Shown piece after piece: positions 51,008 through 59,879 of a stretch of 64,000 bases of DNA (positions are counted from its first letter, which is position 1; the number at the start of each line of letters is the position of its first letter). Below the pieces are notes generated by a model. The model was not told the DNA's origin, made no database searches, and saw nothing but the letters and a program-made list of their open reading frames with translations. Made by a program: the position numbers and the translations under genes. The stretch covers positions 1 to 64,000 of the forward strand of contig JAEUIT010000090.1 in the NCBI GenBank assembly GCA_016795035.1, read 5' to 3'. This DNA is from Phycisphaerae bacterium. GTDB taxonomy: Bacteria; Planctomycetota; Phycisphaerae; Phycisphaerales; SM1A02.

Positions 51008-51730
51008 ATGACTTCGACGCCCGAGACTCGTTCCGCCCGCGCCCCCCGTACCGTCGCGTTCGGTCGTGCGGCAATCGGAATCCCCCTGGTCGTGGCGGTC
51101 GTGTGGGCCGGCCTCCAAGCGGCCTCCCTTCGTAACACCGTGGAAGCGAACGCGCGACTCGCGGCGGCGCCGACGGCGGTCGCTGTCGTGAACGTCCAGA
51201 AGGTGCTCCAAAAGGCGAGCGACGCGGCGCAATGGCAGATGAAGCTCCAAGCGCTTCTCAATAGCGCGAGGGACGAGGTCACGGCCCGCCGCGACGCGCT
51301 GATAGCGCTTCGCAACGAGGTCGAGAAGACGAAGGAGCCGGAGCTTCGCGAGGCGAAGGAGCAGGAGTTCGCGCTCGAGAAACTCCGCGCCGAGGAGTGG
51401 GCGAAGCTCCGCGAGATCGAAGTCGACCGCGAGAAGTCGCTCATGGTCCTCTCGCTCATGCGCCTGATCCGCTCCGAGGCGAAGGCGGTCGCGCAGTCCT
51501 CGGGCTACCAGCTCGTCCTCGTCGACGACTCCGCCACGCCGCTCGAGCCCGACCCGAACATCAACGCCTCGCGCGAGGCTCAGGTCCTCATGCGGGCCGC
51601 AAGCCTTCGCGTCCTCTACGCCGAGGAATCGATCGACATCACGGAACAAGTGATCGTGCGCCTCAATAACGCCGCGGCGACGCAGCCTGCGGACAGCAAC
51701 GCACCGGCGCCCGCCGGCTCGCAACGTTGA
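51008..51730 (+). CDS. OmpH/Skp family periplasmic chaperone (first paralogue)
   Basis: 240 residues. N-terminal membrane anchor or uncleaved signal (IGIPLVVAVVWAGLQAA), then VAVVNVQKVLQKASDAAQWQ, a long charged coiled coil (about 80-150), and a C-terminal YQLVLVDDSATPLEP strand. This is the Skp layout of tentacle helices around a small beta core. Skp-type chaperones hold unfolded outer membrane proteins. Start supported by AAGGAAGG three bases upstream. Sits between bamA and lpxD as in many Gram-negatives. Confidence 0.88.
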   Translation: MTSTPETRSARAPRTVAFGRAAIGIPLVVAVVWAGLQAASLRNTVEANARLAAAPTAVAVVNVQKVLQKASDAAQWQMKLQALLNSARDEVTARRDALIALRNEVEKTKEPELREAKEQEFALEKLRAEEWAKLREIEVDREKSLMVLSLMRLIRSEAKAVAQSSGYQLVLVDDSATPLEPDPNINASREAQVLMRAASLRVLYAEESIDITEQVIVRLNNAAATQPADSNAPAPAGSQR

Positions 51731-51803
51731 GTCGCGACTGAACTCTTCACCCTTCGACATCCCGCGCATCGGCGCGACCGGCCGCTCGAATCTCGAGGCC
51801 CAC

Positions 51804-52496
51804 ATGCACACGACTTCCCAACGTCCCCGCCGCACGTTTCGCATCCTTGCCCTCATCGCCGCCGCGCTCGTCGTCGGCATGGTCGCCGCACGCACGCTCG
51901 TGCCCACGCGACCGGCCGTCGTCGCGGTCGTGAACCTCGAGCGCGTCTTCAACATGAGCTATATCTGGGCCAACAAGCTCGCCGAGATCGAGGCGGTGAA
52001 GCAAGCGCTCGACGCCGAGCTCAGCGCCCGCCAGGACGAAGTGAAGCGCCTCGACGAGGAATTGAAGAGCTTCAAGGAAGGCTCGGCCGCCGCGGTGAAG
52101 CTCCAGCCGAAGGTGAACGAGGCGATCAGCGACTTCACTGCGTTCCGCCAGTTCGCGTCGCTCAAGATGGAAGCCGCCCGCTCGAAGGCGCTTCGCGAGA
52201 CCTACGAGGAGATCCAGGCGGTGACGTCGAAGTTCGCGTCGTCGAACGGCATCGACATGGTCATCGTCGACGACTCGATCCCGAAGATGTCGCGCGGCAA
52301 CGCGGCGAGCACGGTGCAGCAGATCTCGGCGCGGCGCGTCCTCTATGCGACCAAGCAGTTCGACATCTCGGCGGACCTGCTCGCGGCGCTGAACGCGGCC
52401 TTCCCGCTGAACCCCGGCGTCAAGGAACCCGCGGACGAGAACAACGCGCTCGATCCGAGCGTGGGCGACAACTCGACGGCCGCAGCAAATCCGTAA
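51804..52496 (+). CDS. OmpH/Skp family periplasmic chaperone (second paralogue)
   Basis: 230 residues. N-terminal hydrophobic segment (ILALIAAALVVGMVAARTLV), VVAVVNLERVFNMSYIWANKLAEIEAVKQ, coiled coil (about 65-145) and IDMVIVDDSIPKMSRG. The same architecture as the preceding gene but with only moderate identity, so an old tandem duplication. GAGG lies about 7 bases before the ATG. The C-terminal tail is Asn/Asp/Ala-rich and probably disordered. Confidence 0.88.
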   Translation: MHTTSQRPRRTFRILALIAAALVVGMVAARTLVPTRPAVVAVVNLERVFNMSYIWANKLAEIEAVKQALDAELSARQDEVKRLDEELKSFKEGSAAAVKLQPKVNEAISDFTAFRQFASLKMEAARSKALRETYEEIQAVTSKFASSNGIDMVIVDDSIPKMSRGNAASTVQQISARRVLYATKQFDISADLLAALNAAFPLNPGVKEPADENNALDPSVGDNSTAAANP

Positions 52497-52590
52497 GCGT
52501 CGCCCCCCCTGACTTCGTCTTGCGTCCCCCCCTCGTCGTTGCGATGGCGGCTCACGGGGACAGTTCGAATCCCTCCTGAGACTTGCCCTC

Positions 52591-53733
52591 GTGTCGAATG
52601 CCGCCTCTTCGTCTCCCGCCCGAACGATCTCCGTCGGCGATCTCGCCTCCCGCCTGAAGGGCGAACTCTCGGGCTCGCCCGACCTCGTGATCGACGGGCT
52701 CGAGACCGTCTTCGACGCCCGCCAAGGGCAACTCACGTTCATCGGCGACGAGCGGCACGCGCAGGCGTGGACCACGTGCGGCGCGACGGCGGCGATCGTC
52801 TCGAAGAAAGTCGCGAAGTCGGTCACCTGCAACGGTGAGTCGAAGGCGATCATCGTCGTCGACGACGCCGACATCGCGATGATCGCGGTGCTCGAGGACT
52901 TCGCCCCCGCCGAAGAGTTGCCGCCGATCGGCGTGCATCCGACGGCCGCGATCGATCCGACCGCGTCGATCGGTCCGGGCGCCCGCATCGGCCCGTTCGT
53001 CTCGGTGGGTCCGCGCTCGAAGATCGGCGCCAACGTCGCGATCTTCGCCGGCACCGCGATCTACTGCGACGTCTCGATCGGCGACGGCTCCGTGTTGCAT
53101 GCGAACGTCGTCGTGCGCGAGCGCTGCGTCATCGGCCGCGGCGTGATTCTCCACGGCGGTGTCCAGATCGGTTCCGACGGCTTCGGCTATCGCCCGTCGC
53201 CCGACGGCCGCGGCATCCTCAAGGTGCCGCACCTCGGCAACGTGGTGATCGGCGACGCCGTCGAGATCGGCGCGAACTCGTGCGTCGACCGGGGTAAGTT
53301 CGGCGCGACCTCGATCGGCGCCGGCACCAAGATCGACAACCTCGTGCAGATCGGGCACAACTGCCGGATCGGTCGCGGGTGCATCTTCTCGGGTCAGGTC
53401 GGCATCGCCGGCTCGACCACGATCGGCGACGGCGCCCTGATCGGCGGCGGCGTCGGCTTCGCGGATCACCTCGTCATCGGCAAGGGCGTGAAGGTCGCGG
53501 CCCGCTCGGGCGTGATGAACAACATCCCCGACGGCGAGACGTGGGGCGGCTATCCCGCGAAGGAGATCCGCCGCGCGATGCAGGAAGAGATCGTGTCGTC
53601 GAAGCTGCCCGAGTACCTGAAGAACCTCAAGCACATCCTCGGCCCGGAGGCGGCCCGCGTTCTCGATCGCGGCCCGCAGCCGCCGAAGCCACCCGTTGAC
53701 AACGGGAACGGGACCAAACCTTCCGCGTCATGA
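52591..53733 (+). CDS. lpxD: UDP-3-O-acylglucosamine N-acyltransferase
   Basis: 380 residues from a GTG. The N-terminal uridine-binding domain (ISVGDLASRLKGELSG; GQLTFIGDERHAQAW) is followed by a left-handed beta-helix of hexapeptide repeats (PTAAIDPTASIGPGARIGPFVSVGP and onward) with the catalytic His in LVQIGHNCRIGRG. Third step of lipid A synthesis. The stop overlaps the start of the lpxC/fabZ gene (ATGA). Slightly longer than E. coli LpxD, with a Pro-rich tail. Confidence 0.95.
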   Translation: MSNAASSSPARTISVGDLASRLKGELSGSPDLVIDGLETVFDARQGQLTFIGDERHAQAWTTCGATAAIVSKKVAKSVTCNGESKAIIVVDDADIAMIAVLEDFAPAEELPPIGVHPTAAIDPTASIGPGARIGPFVSVGPRSKIGANVAIFAGTAIYCDVSIGDGSVLHANVVVRERCVIGRGVILHGGVQIGSDGFGYRPSPDGRGILKVPHLGNVVIGDAVEIGANSCVDRGKFGATSIGAGTKIDNLVQIGHNCRIGRGCIFSGQVGIAGSTTIGDGALIGGGVGFADHLVIGKGVKVAARSGVMNNIPDGETWGGYPAKEIRRAMQEEIVSSKLPEYLKNLKHILGPEAARVLDRGPQPPKPPVDNGNGTKPSAS

Positions 53734-55214
53734 GCTCGCTTCCCGATTCAACCCAGAACCTCGGCACGAAGACCGACGCCCCCGGCCCGTTGGCCACGAA
53801 TCCGAGCGCGCCGAAGTCGTCGAACCTCACGAACGGCTCGTCACCCATCGCACGCGAGCCGCGTGAGATCGCGTCGGCGCCGAAGCAGCGCACGCTCGCC
53901 CGCTCCGTGACGGTGCGCGGCAAGGGCCTTCTCCTCGGCCAAGACGCGACCTGCGAGATCAGTCCGGCCGGCGCGGACGAGGGCATCGTCTTCGAGCGCG
54001 TCGACGTCAACCCGCCGGTGCGCATCCTCGCGAACGTCGACTGCACGGTGAATCGTCCGCGGCGCACCACGCTCAAGAATGGCGACGTCACCATCGAGAC
54101 GGTCGAACACTGCCTCTCCGCGCTCGCGGGGCTCGGCATCGACAACGCCATCATTCGCCTGCATGGCCCGGAACTCCCCTGCGGCGACGGCAGCGCGAAT
54201 CTCTTCGCCGATCCGATCGTCGCCGTGGGCACGGTCCCGCTCGACGCCCCGCGCCGCGTGTACCGGCTCACCGAGCCGATCGGCGTGGAGGACGAAGGCG
54301 GCGCGAGCATCTGGGCGCTCCCGAGCGACTCGGAGGGAATGCGGGTCAACTACGACCTCGACTACGGCAAGAACTCGCACCGCATCAGCTCGCAGCTCTT
54401 CAGCTATCGCCTCTCGTTCGGCCCCGGCAACGACTACGTGAAGGAGATCGCTCCGTCGCGCACGTTCAGTCTCCGCGAGGAGGCGGAAGGGTTGTGGGCG
54501 ATGGGCATGTGTCGGCATCTCAGCCCGAGCGACGTCCTCGTGATCGGCGACAACGGCCCGATCGACAACTCGTATCGCTTCCCGGACGAGTGCGTGCGCC
54601 ACAAGGTGCTCGACGTGATCGGCGATCTGTCGCTCGTCGGGCGGCCGGTGCAGTGCAAGATCGTCGCGGTGCGTTCGGGTCACCACCTCAATCGCCGCCT
54701 CGCCGCCAAGATTCGCGACCAGATCACCGCCCTCTCGACCCGCGAGACCATGCTCGAAGGTCGCGTGATGGACATCAAGGCGATCCAGAAGCTGATGCCG
54801 CATCGCTATCCGATGCTGCTCGTCGATCGCGTGATCCTGATCGACGGCGACCGGAAGGCACAGGGCATCAAGAACGTCTCGATCAACGAGCCGTTCTTCC
54901 AAGGGCACTATCCGGGCACGCCGATCATGCCCGGCGTCCTCATCGTCGAGGCGATGGCGCAGCTCGGTGGCCTTCTCCTCTCGAAGACCCTCGAGCACCA
55001 GGGCAAGATCGCGGTCCTTCTCTCGATGGATCGGGTCAAGCTCCGGAGCCCGGTCACTCCCGGCGACCAGTTGCTGATCGAGGCGGAAAACGTGCGGGCG
55101 GGCAGCCGTCCGGGCGGACGCATCGGCCATCTGCGTTGCCGCGCCTTGGTCGGCGACAAGGTCGCGGCCGAAGCGGAGATCCGGTTTATGATGGTCGACG
55201 CAGACCAGACCTGA
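53730..55214 (+). CDS. lpxC/fabZ: LpxC-FabZ fusion protein
   Basis: 494 residues. After a variable N-terminal extension (1-50), residues about 50-335 are the LpxC deacetylase with zinc ligands in TVEHCLSAL (His near 125) and RHKVLDVIGD (near 290) and the catalytic His in GHHLN (near 317). Residues about 347-490 are the FabZ hotdog dehydratase, with LMPHRYPMLLVDRV and FFQGHYPGTPIMPGVLIVEAMAQ (catalytic His and Glu). It couples the committed step of lipid A synthesis to hydroxyacyl-ACP dehydration. Such fusions are known in Bacteroidetes and some other phyla. Confidence 0.95.
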   Translation: MSSLPDSTQNLGTKTDAPGPLATNPSAPKSSNLTNGSSPIAREPREIASAPKQRTLARSVTVRGKGLLLGQDATCEISPAGADEGIVFERVDVNPPVRILANVDCTVNRPRRTTLKNGDVTIETVEHCLSALAGLGIDNAIIRLHGPELPCGDGSANLFADPIVAVGTVPLDAPRRVYRLTEPIGVEDEGGASIWALPSDSEGMRVNYDLDYGKNSHRISSQLFSYRLSFGPGNDYVKEIAPSRTFSLREEAEGLWAMGMCRHLSPSDVLVIGDNGPIDNSYRFPDECVRHKVLDVIGDLSLVGRPVQCKIVAVRSGHHLNRRLAAKIRDQITALSTRETMLEGRVMDIKAIQKLMPHRYPMLLVDRVILIDGDRKAQGIKNVSINEPFFQGHYPGTPIMPGVLIVEAMAQLGGLLLSKTLEHQGKIAVLLSMDRVKLRSPVTPGDQLLIEAENVRAGSRPGGRIGHLRCRALVGDKVAAEAEIRFMMVDADQT

Positions 55215-55285
55215 CGCCCCGCTCGGGGCGCCGGCGCACCGGTTCGTCGTTTCACTTTCCCGTCCGCTTCCCTGCCGTCCGGTCG

Positions 55286-56143
55286 ATGCCGGCCACCATC
55301 CATCCGACCTCCATCGTTGACCCGAGCTCGCGCCTAGAGGATGGCGTGCGCATCGGCCCCTTCTGCATCATCGGACCGAACGTCACCATCGGCGCCGGTA
55401 CGGATCTGCGAAGCCACGTCGTCATCGAGCGCAACACGCGGCTCGGACGCGAGAACGTGGTCTTCCAGTTCGCGACCCTCGGCGGCACGCCGCAAGACCG
55501 CAAGTTCCGCGGCGAAGAGACGTGGTGCGAGATCGGCGATCGCAACCAGATTCGCGAGTCGGTGACGGTGCACCGCGGCACCGGCAACGGCGGCGGCATC
55601 ACCAAGATCGGCAACGACAACCTGCTGATGGGCGGCGTGCACGTCGCCCACGATTGCATTCTTGGCAACCGCATCACGATCGCCAACGAGGTGATGCTCG
55701 CAGGCCACGTCTTCATCTCCGACTTCGTCGGGATCGGCGGCGGCGCCGGATTGCACCACTTCGTCTCGGTCGGACGGATGGCGTTCATCGCGGCGATGAC
55801 GCGCGTCGAGCGCGACGTCCCGCCGTTCGTCGTCTACGAAGGCTCGCCCGCCCGGCCGCGCACCGCGAACAAGATTCTCCTCGAGCGGGCCGGGTTCGCC
55901 CCCGAAACGGTGCGGGCCCTGCGCCTCGGCTGTCGCCGGCTCTTCAGCCGCCGCAGCCAGCAGCTCGGTCTCTCGGTCGACGAGCGGCTCTCCACGCTTC
56001 GCACCGACTTCCGAGGCACCCCCGAGATCGAGGAGTTCTGCACCTCGGTCCACCAGATCCTGACGAGCGAGAAGGGACGCGTGCGCGAGCGCCTTCGCCC
56101 CGACGACAAGCGCACCACGCCCGGTGCCGCCCCGGCGGTCTGA
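55286..56143 (+). CDS. lpxA: UDP-N-acetylglucosamine acyltransferase
   Basis: 285 residues. Left-handed beta-helix repeats (IHPTSIVDPSSRLEDGVRIGPFC and onward), GGTPQDRKFRGEETWCEIGDRNQIRESVTVHRGT and the catalytic VHVAHDC (His near 122), followed by the helical C-terminal domain. First step of lipid A synthesis. The ATG at 55286 fits the usual start of the family. Adjacent to lpxC/fabZ after 71 bases. Confidence 0.95.
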   Translation: MPATIHPTSIVDPSSRLEDGVRIGPFCIIGPNVTIGAGTDLRSHVVIERNTRLGRENVVFQFATLGGTPQDRKFRGEETWCEIGDRNQIRESVTVHRGTGNGGGITKIGNDNLLMGGVHVAHDCILGNRITIANEVMLAGHVFISDFVGIGGGAGLHHFVSVGRMAFIAAMTRVERDVPPFVVYEGSPARPRTANKILLERAGFAPETVRALRLGCRRLFSRRSQQLGLSVDERLSTLRTDFRGTPEIEEFCTSVHQILTSEKGRVRERLRPDDKRTTPGAAPAV

Positions 56144-56299
56144 GCGGCACGACCGGCTCGTCCTCGCGAAGTCGAGAAAATCCGACGCCGGGCTCATTCG
56201 TCGCCGCATGCCGCCCGATAAGGTGCGTGCGGCGAGGTATCGATCGCGCCGCCCTGGTCGGCGTCTCGACCGCTTCCATCAACGCGAAGAACCTAGTCC
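56144..56299. other. Gap, lpxA to hypothetical gene
   Basis: 156 bases with no supported gene, terminator or clear promoter. Operon continuity across it is uncertain. Confidence 0.3.
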
Positions 56300-56914
56300 A
56301 TGCGCATCCTCGTCGATGACCGTGAATGCCCGTCGCCCGCGTCGACCGTCGGCCAAGCCCTGAACGCCGCCGCGCAGATCGCGGAGGCCTCGGGCCGCAG
56401 CGTGGTGGATGTCTATGTCGACGGCGAAGCGTGGGGCGATCCCGAGCTCTCGGATGCCGCGCGGCTCGCCTTCGAGGCGGGCGAAGTCCGATGCGTCACC
56501 GCACATCCGGGCGAACTCCTGCGCGAGACGTTCCTCCATGCCGCCGAAGCGCTCATTGAGGCCGAGCGGCTTCTCCGCGAAGCGGCCAAGCAGTTGCAGG
56601 CCGACGACGCCAAGGGCGGCATGAGCACCCTTCTCGAAGGGCTCTCGGTCTGGATGAGCATTCAGCGGGCCGCCGCGCACGGCACGCAGTTCGGCGGCAT
56701 CGATCCGAAATCCGTCCGCACCGCCGAAGGCTCGCTCGACGACGCGGCCCACGCGGTCAATCGTCTCCTCGTCCAACTTCGCGACGCCATCCAGGCGAAC
56801 GACACGGTTGCGGCGAGCGACTGCCTCCTTTATGAGTTCCCGCCGGTGACGCGCCGATGGGCCTCCATCCTCGCCGAACTCGCGCGCCGCTCGAGCACCC
56901 TCGTGCCGCGCTAG
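56300..56914 (+). CDS. Conserved hypothetical protein after lpxA
   Basis: 204 residues. A beta-rich N-terminal segment (MRILVDDRECPSPASTVGQALNAAAQIAEASGRSVVDVYVDG) suggests a small alpha/beta domain, followed by a mostly helical remainder with coiled-coil-like stretches (LIEAERLLREAAKQLQADDA). No signal peptide or membrane span. The pairing with the next gene (27-base gap) suggests joint function. Family not recognised. Confidence 0.75.
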   Translation: MRILVDDRECPSPASTVGQALNAAAQIAEASGRSVVDVYVDGEAWGDPELSDAARLAFEAGEVRCVTAHPGELLRETFLHAAEALIEAERLLREAAKQLQADDAKGGMSTLLEGLSVWMSIQRAAAHGTQFGGIDPKSVRTAEGSLDDAAHAVNRLLVQLRDAIQANDTVAASDCLLYEFPPVTRRWASILAELARRSSTLVPR

Positions 56915-56941
56915 GACCGCACCTCGAACCTCCGGACCGCC

Positions 56942-57670
56942 ATGCAACAGACGCAGACGAAGCAGATCCAGCAGGTGATGGAGAAGGCCCAGGCGGCGCT
57001 GCATCGCAACGCGTGGTTCGAGGCGGAGCGACTCGCGCTCAAGGGTCTCGACCTCGCGCGCGTCGCACGCGATTACGCCTTGATGGCCCGCATCGTCCTT
57101 CCGTTGCAGGAAGCGCGACGACAGCGGCTCCAGCTCGCGCTCGACACGAAGAAGGTCGTCATCGTCGACCAACCGATCGGCGAGGAGTTCCGCGCCGAGA
57201 CCGGCTGCTTCCTCGTGCAGCCGCCGACCGTCGGCGCCGACGCGCGGCGCATCCGCCTCGCGGCGCTCGAGCAGGAAGTGCCGGTCGCCGTCGTCTGCCG
57301 CGAACCGAAGACGCGCATGGGCCAGTGCCCGATCGTCGCGATCGGTCAGGTGACGATCCGCACGAAGATCGCCCCGCCGAAGAATTGGGACAAGCCCACG
57401 ATGGCATGGTTCGTCGGCGCGCTCGAATCGCTCGGCGACGCCGCCATCGAAACGCTCGACCGCTCGATCGACGCGATGCGCCAAGTCGACGCACTCCTCG
57501 CGCGGCTCGACGCGATCCCCGATCACGAGCGCCTGCACCAAGAGCTCGCCGACGCCTGCAAGCAGGCCGCGCGCGACATCGCCGAAGGCCGCATCTCGCC
57601 CCCGCGCGTCGTCGACGAATCGCTCGAAGACGGCGAGACCTTCGACGAAGAGGAAGACAGCGATATCTGA
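56942..57670 (+). CDS. Conserved hypothetical protein, helical repeat type
   Basis: 242 residues. The N-terminal helices (QIQQVMEKAQAALHRNAWFEAERLALKGLDLARVARDY) look TPR-like. The middle is alpha/beta (KKVVIVDQPIGEEF; VPVAVVCREPKTRMGQCPIVAIG), followed by a helical region and an acidic C-terminus (DGETFDEEEDSDI). No membrane or export signal. It likely belongs with the preceding gene at the end of the envelope cluster; function is unknown. Confidence 0.75.
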   Translation: MQQTQTKQIQQVMEKAQAALHRNAWFEAERLALKGLDLARVARDYALMARIVLPLQEARRQRLQLALDTKKVVIVDQPIGEEFRAETGCFLVQPPTVGADARRIRLAALEQEVPVAVVCREPKTRMGQCPIVAIGQVTIRTKIAPPKNWDKPTMAWFVGALESLGDAAIETLDRSIDAMRQVDALLARLDAIPDHERLHQELADACKQAARDIAEGRISPPRVVDESLEDGETFDEEEDSDI

Positions 57671-57690
57671 GGAAAGCCGAAGGGGCCACA

Positions 57691-57817
57691 GGGGTCAGGG
57701 TCCGGGGTTCGGGGTAAAGGCACTTCGAAGGAAGGCGCCTGCTTTCACCCCGAACCCTGAACCCTGAACCCTGAACCCCGAACCCTGAACCCCGAACCCT
57801 GAACCCTGAACCCTTTC
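57691..57817 (+). repeat. Heptamer-arm hairpin with long CCCTGAA tract
   Basis: A core stem GGGGTAAAGGC (near 57711) with GCCTGCTTTCACCCC (near 57737) is followed by about ten tandem heptamers CCTGAAC (57750-57815) with CCCGAAC variants; the left arm has GGGGTTCGGGG-type units. It lies between two convergent genes and ends 6 bases before the stop at 57823. Confidence 0.75.
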
Positions 57818-57822
57818 CTCAG

Positions 57823-58965
57823 CTACCTCCAGTCGAGCCCTTCGTGTAGCGCGTTCAGGTTCTCGCAGCCGTCCGCGCGCACGATCACGAGATCCTCGAC
57901 GCGGATGCCTCCGATCGCTCGTGCGTATAGCCCCGGCTCGATCGTGAGCGCGTCGCCTTCGACGAGCGGAAGTCCCTTGAAGTCAAGGAGCGGCGGCTCG
58001 TGCACATCAAGGCCAATGCCGTGGCCGGTGCCGTGCGTCATGCCGCACCACGTGAGGGGCGCGTCGGCGGGCGGCTGTCCGTGTGCGAAGCCGCGCGCGG
58101 TGAGTTCACCGAGGGTCGCGCGATGGACGTCCTCGCCGGTCACGCCGGCGCGGGTGGCTCGCTGGGCCGCGTGCTTCGCGGCGACCACGGCCTCGTGCAT
58201 GCGTGCGACCTCGGGCGACACGTCGCCATGCACGACGGTGCGCGTGCAGTCGCCGTTATAGAGGGACGTGCGGTTGCGCGGAAAGATGTCGACGATCACC
58301 GGCTCGCCGGTGCGCAACTCGCCGTGGCCGTAGTCGTGGCAATCGGCGCCGATGGGCCCGCCGGCCACGATCGACTTGGGATTCTCGTAGCCGAGTTCGA
58401 GGAGGCAGACGTCGATCGCATAGCGCACGCGATCGCTCGTGAGGGGCGCGCCGTCATGCTCGAGGACACCGTCCGCCCTGGCCGAGGCCCGCGCGACGAG
58501 CTCGCAGGCGCGCCGCATCGCCGTCTCCGTTGCAGCCTGCGCCTCGCGGAGGAACGCGACTTCCTGGGCATCCTTCGCGCGGCGATCGGCAACGCCGAGA
58601 TCGGGGTTGAAGCGCAGCCGAATGCCCGCGTGGCGCAGGTGTTCGGCGTAGATCAGCGGCAGCGTGCGGTCGCTCGTCGCCTCGGTCACGCCGCCGCGCC
58701 GAAGGCACTCGGCGAGCGCCTGGGCCGTGGCCGTTTCGCGGTCCCCGGACAGCCCGCCGGCCGGCTCGAAGTCGCGGGGGCAGGAGACGCGGTCCGCCCG
58801 CGCGTGTCGTTTGGCCCGATCCATCTCGATGTCGCGGAGGATCAGCGTGCGGGCGCCGTCGTCAAAGCGGACGAACGCGACCGGATCGCCGACGACGAAG
58901 CGAATGGTGCGATAGAGCGAGCGATTGATCGCCGGGATGCCGGCCATGACGAACGCGGTGGGCAT
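57823..58965 (-). CDS. M24 family metallopeptidase (Xaa-Pro aminopeptidase-like)
   Basis: 380 residues. Pita-bread fold C-terminal half with metal-ligand motifs VIVDIFPRN, DCTRTVVHG (Asp), GTGHGIGLDVHEPP (His), LTIEPGLY (Glu) and RVEDLVIV (Glu); the N-terminal creatinase-like domain spans about 1-150. Removes N-terminal residues, often before proline; substrate not determinable. TACCAT (complement of 58972-58977) lies 6 nt before the ATG. Confidence 0.92.
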   Translation of the reverse strand: MPTAFVMAGIPAINRSLYRTIRFVVGDPVAFVRFDDGARTLILRDIEMDRAKRHARADRVSCPRDFEPAGGLSGDRETATAQALAECLRRGGVTEATSDRTLPLIYAEHLRHAGIRLRFNPDLGVADRRAKDAQEVAFLREAQAATETAMRRACELVARASARADGVLEHDGAPLTSDRVRYAIDVCLLELGYENPKSIVAGGPIGADCHDYGHGELRTGEPVIVDIFPRNRTSLYNGDCTRTVVHGDVSPEVARMHEAVVAAKHAAQRATRAGVTGEDVHRATLGELTARGFAHGQPPADAPLTWCGMTHGTGHGIGLDVHEPPLLDFKGLPLVEGDALTIEPGLYARAIGGIRVEDLVIVRADGCENLNALHEGLDWR

Positions 58966-58971
58966 CGCGGG

Positions 58972-58977
58972 ATGGTA
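58972..58977 (-). promoter_or_regulatory. -10 box, leaderless promoter
   Basis: TACCAT on the minus strand, 6 nt before the ATG at 58965. Confidence 0.45.
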
Positions 58978-58989
58978 CGGGGGGGACGA

Positions 58990-59100
<111 letters not shown>

Positions 59101-59115
59101 TCTCCCCCTCTTCCC

Positions 59116-59856
59116 ATGGCTGCAACGAAGAAACGCTCCACCACGTCCACCCGCGCGAAGTCCCGTACGTCCGTCCCTCGGTCGATCGACGAGGAATCCG
59201 ACTTCCTCAACAGCGTCGATGACCACGTTGCCGACGACGCGCGCGTCACCAGGATCATGCGCGAGTTCCTCGTCGGCTTCGATCACCTGCGCACGGTCGG
59301 CCGCTGCGTCACCGTCTTCGGCTCGGCGCGCTTCAAGCCTTCGCATCGCTACTACAAGTTGGCGGTCGAGACCGGCCGCGAACTCGCGAAGGCTGGCTTC
59401 GCGGTCATGACCGGCGGCGGTCCGGGCATCATGGAAGCGGCGAACAAGGGCGCGCGGCTCGGCGGCGGCGCGAGCCTCGGCTGCAACATCCGTCTCCCGC
59501 GCGAGCAGAAGCCCAACAAGTATCTCGACAGCTTCCTCGAGTTCCGCTACTTCTTCGTGCGCAAGGTCATGCTCGCGAAGTACTCGCACGGCTTCATCGT
59601 GATGCCCGGCGGTCTCGGCACGCTCGACGAACTCTTCGAGGTGATGACGCTCATCCAATGCGGCAAGATGTCGAACTTCCCGGTCGTCTGCATGGACCGC
59701 GAGTTCTGGATGCGCATGCAGGACTTCTTCAAGAACTCGATGTACGCCGAGAAGACGCTCCAGCCGAACGAGCTGACCTTCGGCAAGATCCTTGACGATC
59801 CGAAGGAAGCCGTGCAGTTCATCGGGAAGACGCTGACGGAGAACGGGGAGTGGTGA
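59116..59856 (+). CDS. LOG family protein (TIGR00730 type)
   Basis: 246 residues. After a basic Ser/Thr-rich N-terminus (1-22), the Rossmann-like fold shows VTVFGSARFKPSHRYYKL, VMTGGGPGIMEAANKGA and the signature MPGGLGTLDELFEV (PGGxGTxxE). LOG proteins are cytokinin riboside 5'-monophosphate phosphoribohydrolases or related nucleotide hydrolases. Cytoplasmic. The start codon directly follows a heptamer repeat, with no Shine-Dalgarno sequence. Confidence 0.92.
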   Translation: MAATKKRSTTSTRAKSRTSVPRSIDEESDFLNSVDDHVADDARVTRIMREFLVGFDHLRTVGRCVTVFGSARFKPSHRYYKLAVETGRELAKAGFAVMTGGGPGIMEAANKGARLGGGASLGCNIRLPREQKPNKYLDSFLEFRYFFVRKVMLAKYSHGFIVMPGGLGTLDELFEVMTLIQCGKMSNFPVVCMDREFWMRMQDFFKNSMYAEKTLQPNELTFGKILDDPKEAVQFIGKTLTENGEW

Positions 59857-59879
59857 GAAGAAGAGAATGGAAAGAGAGA

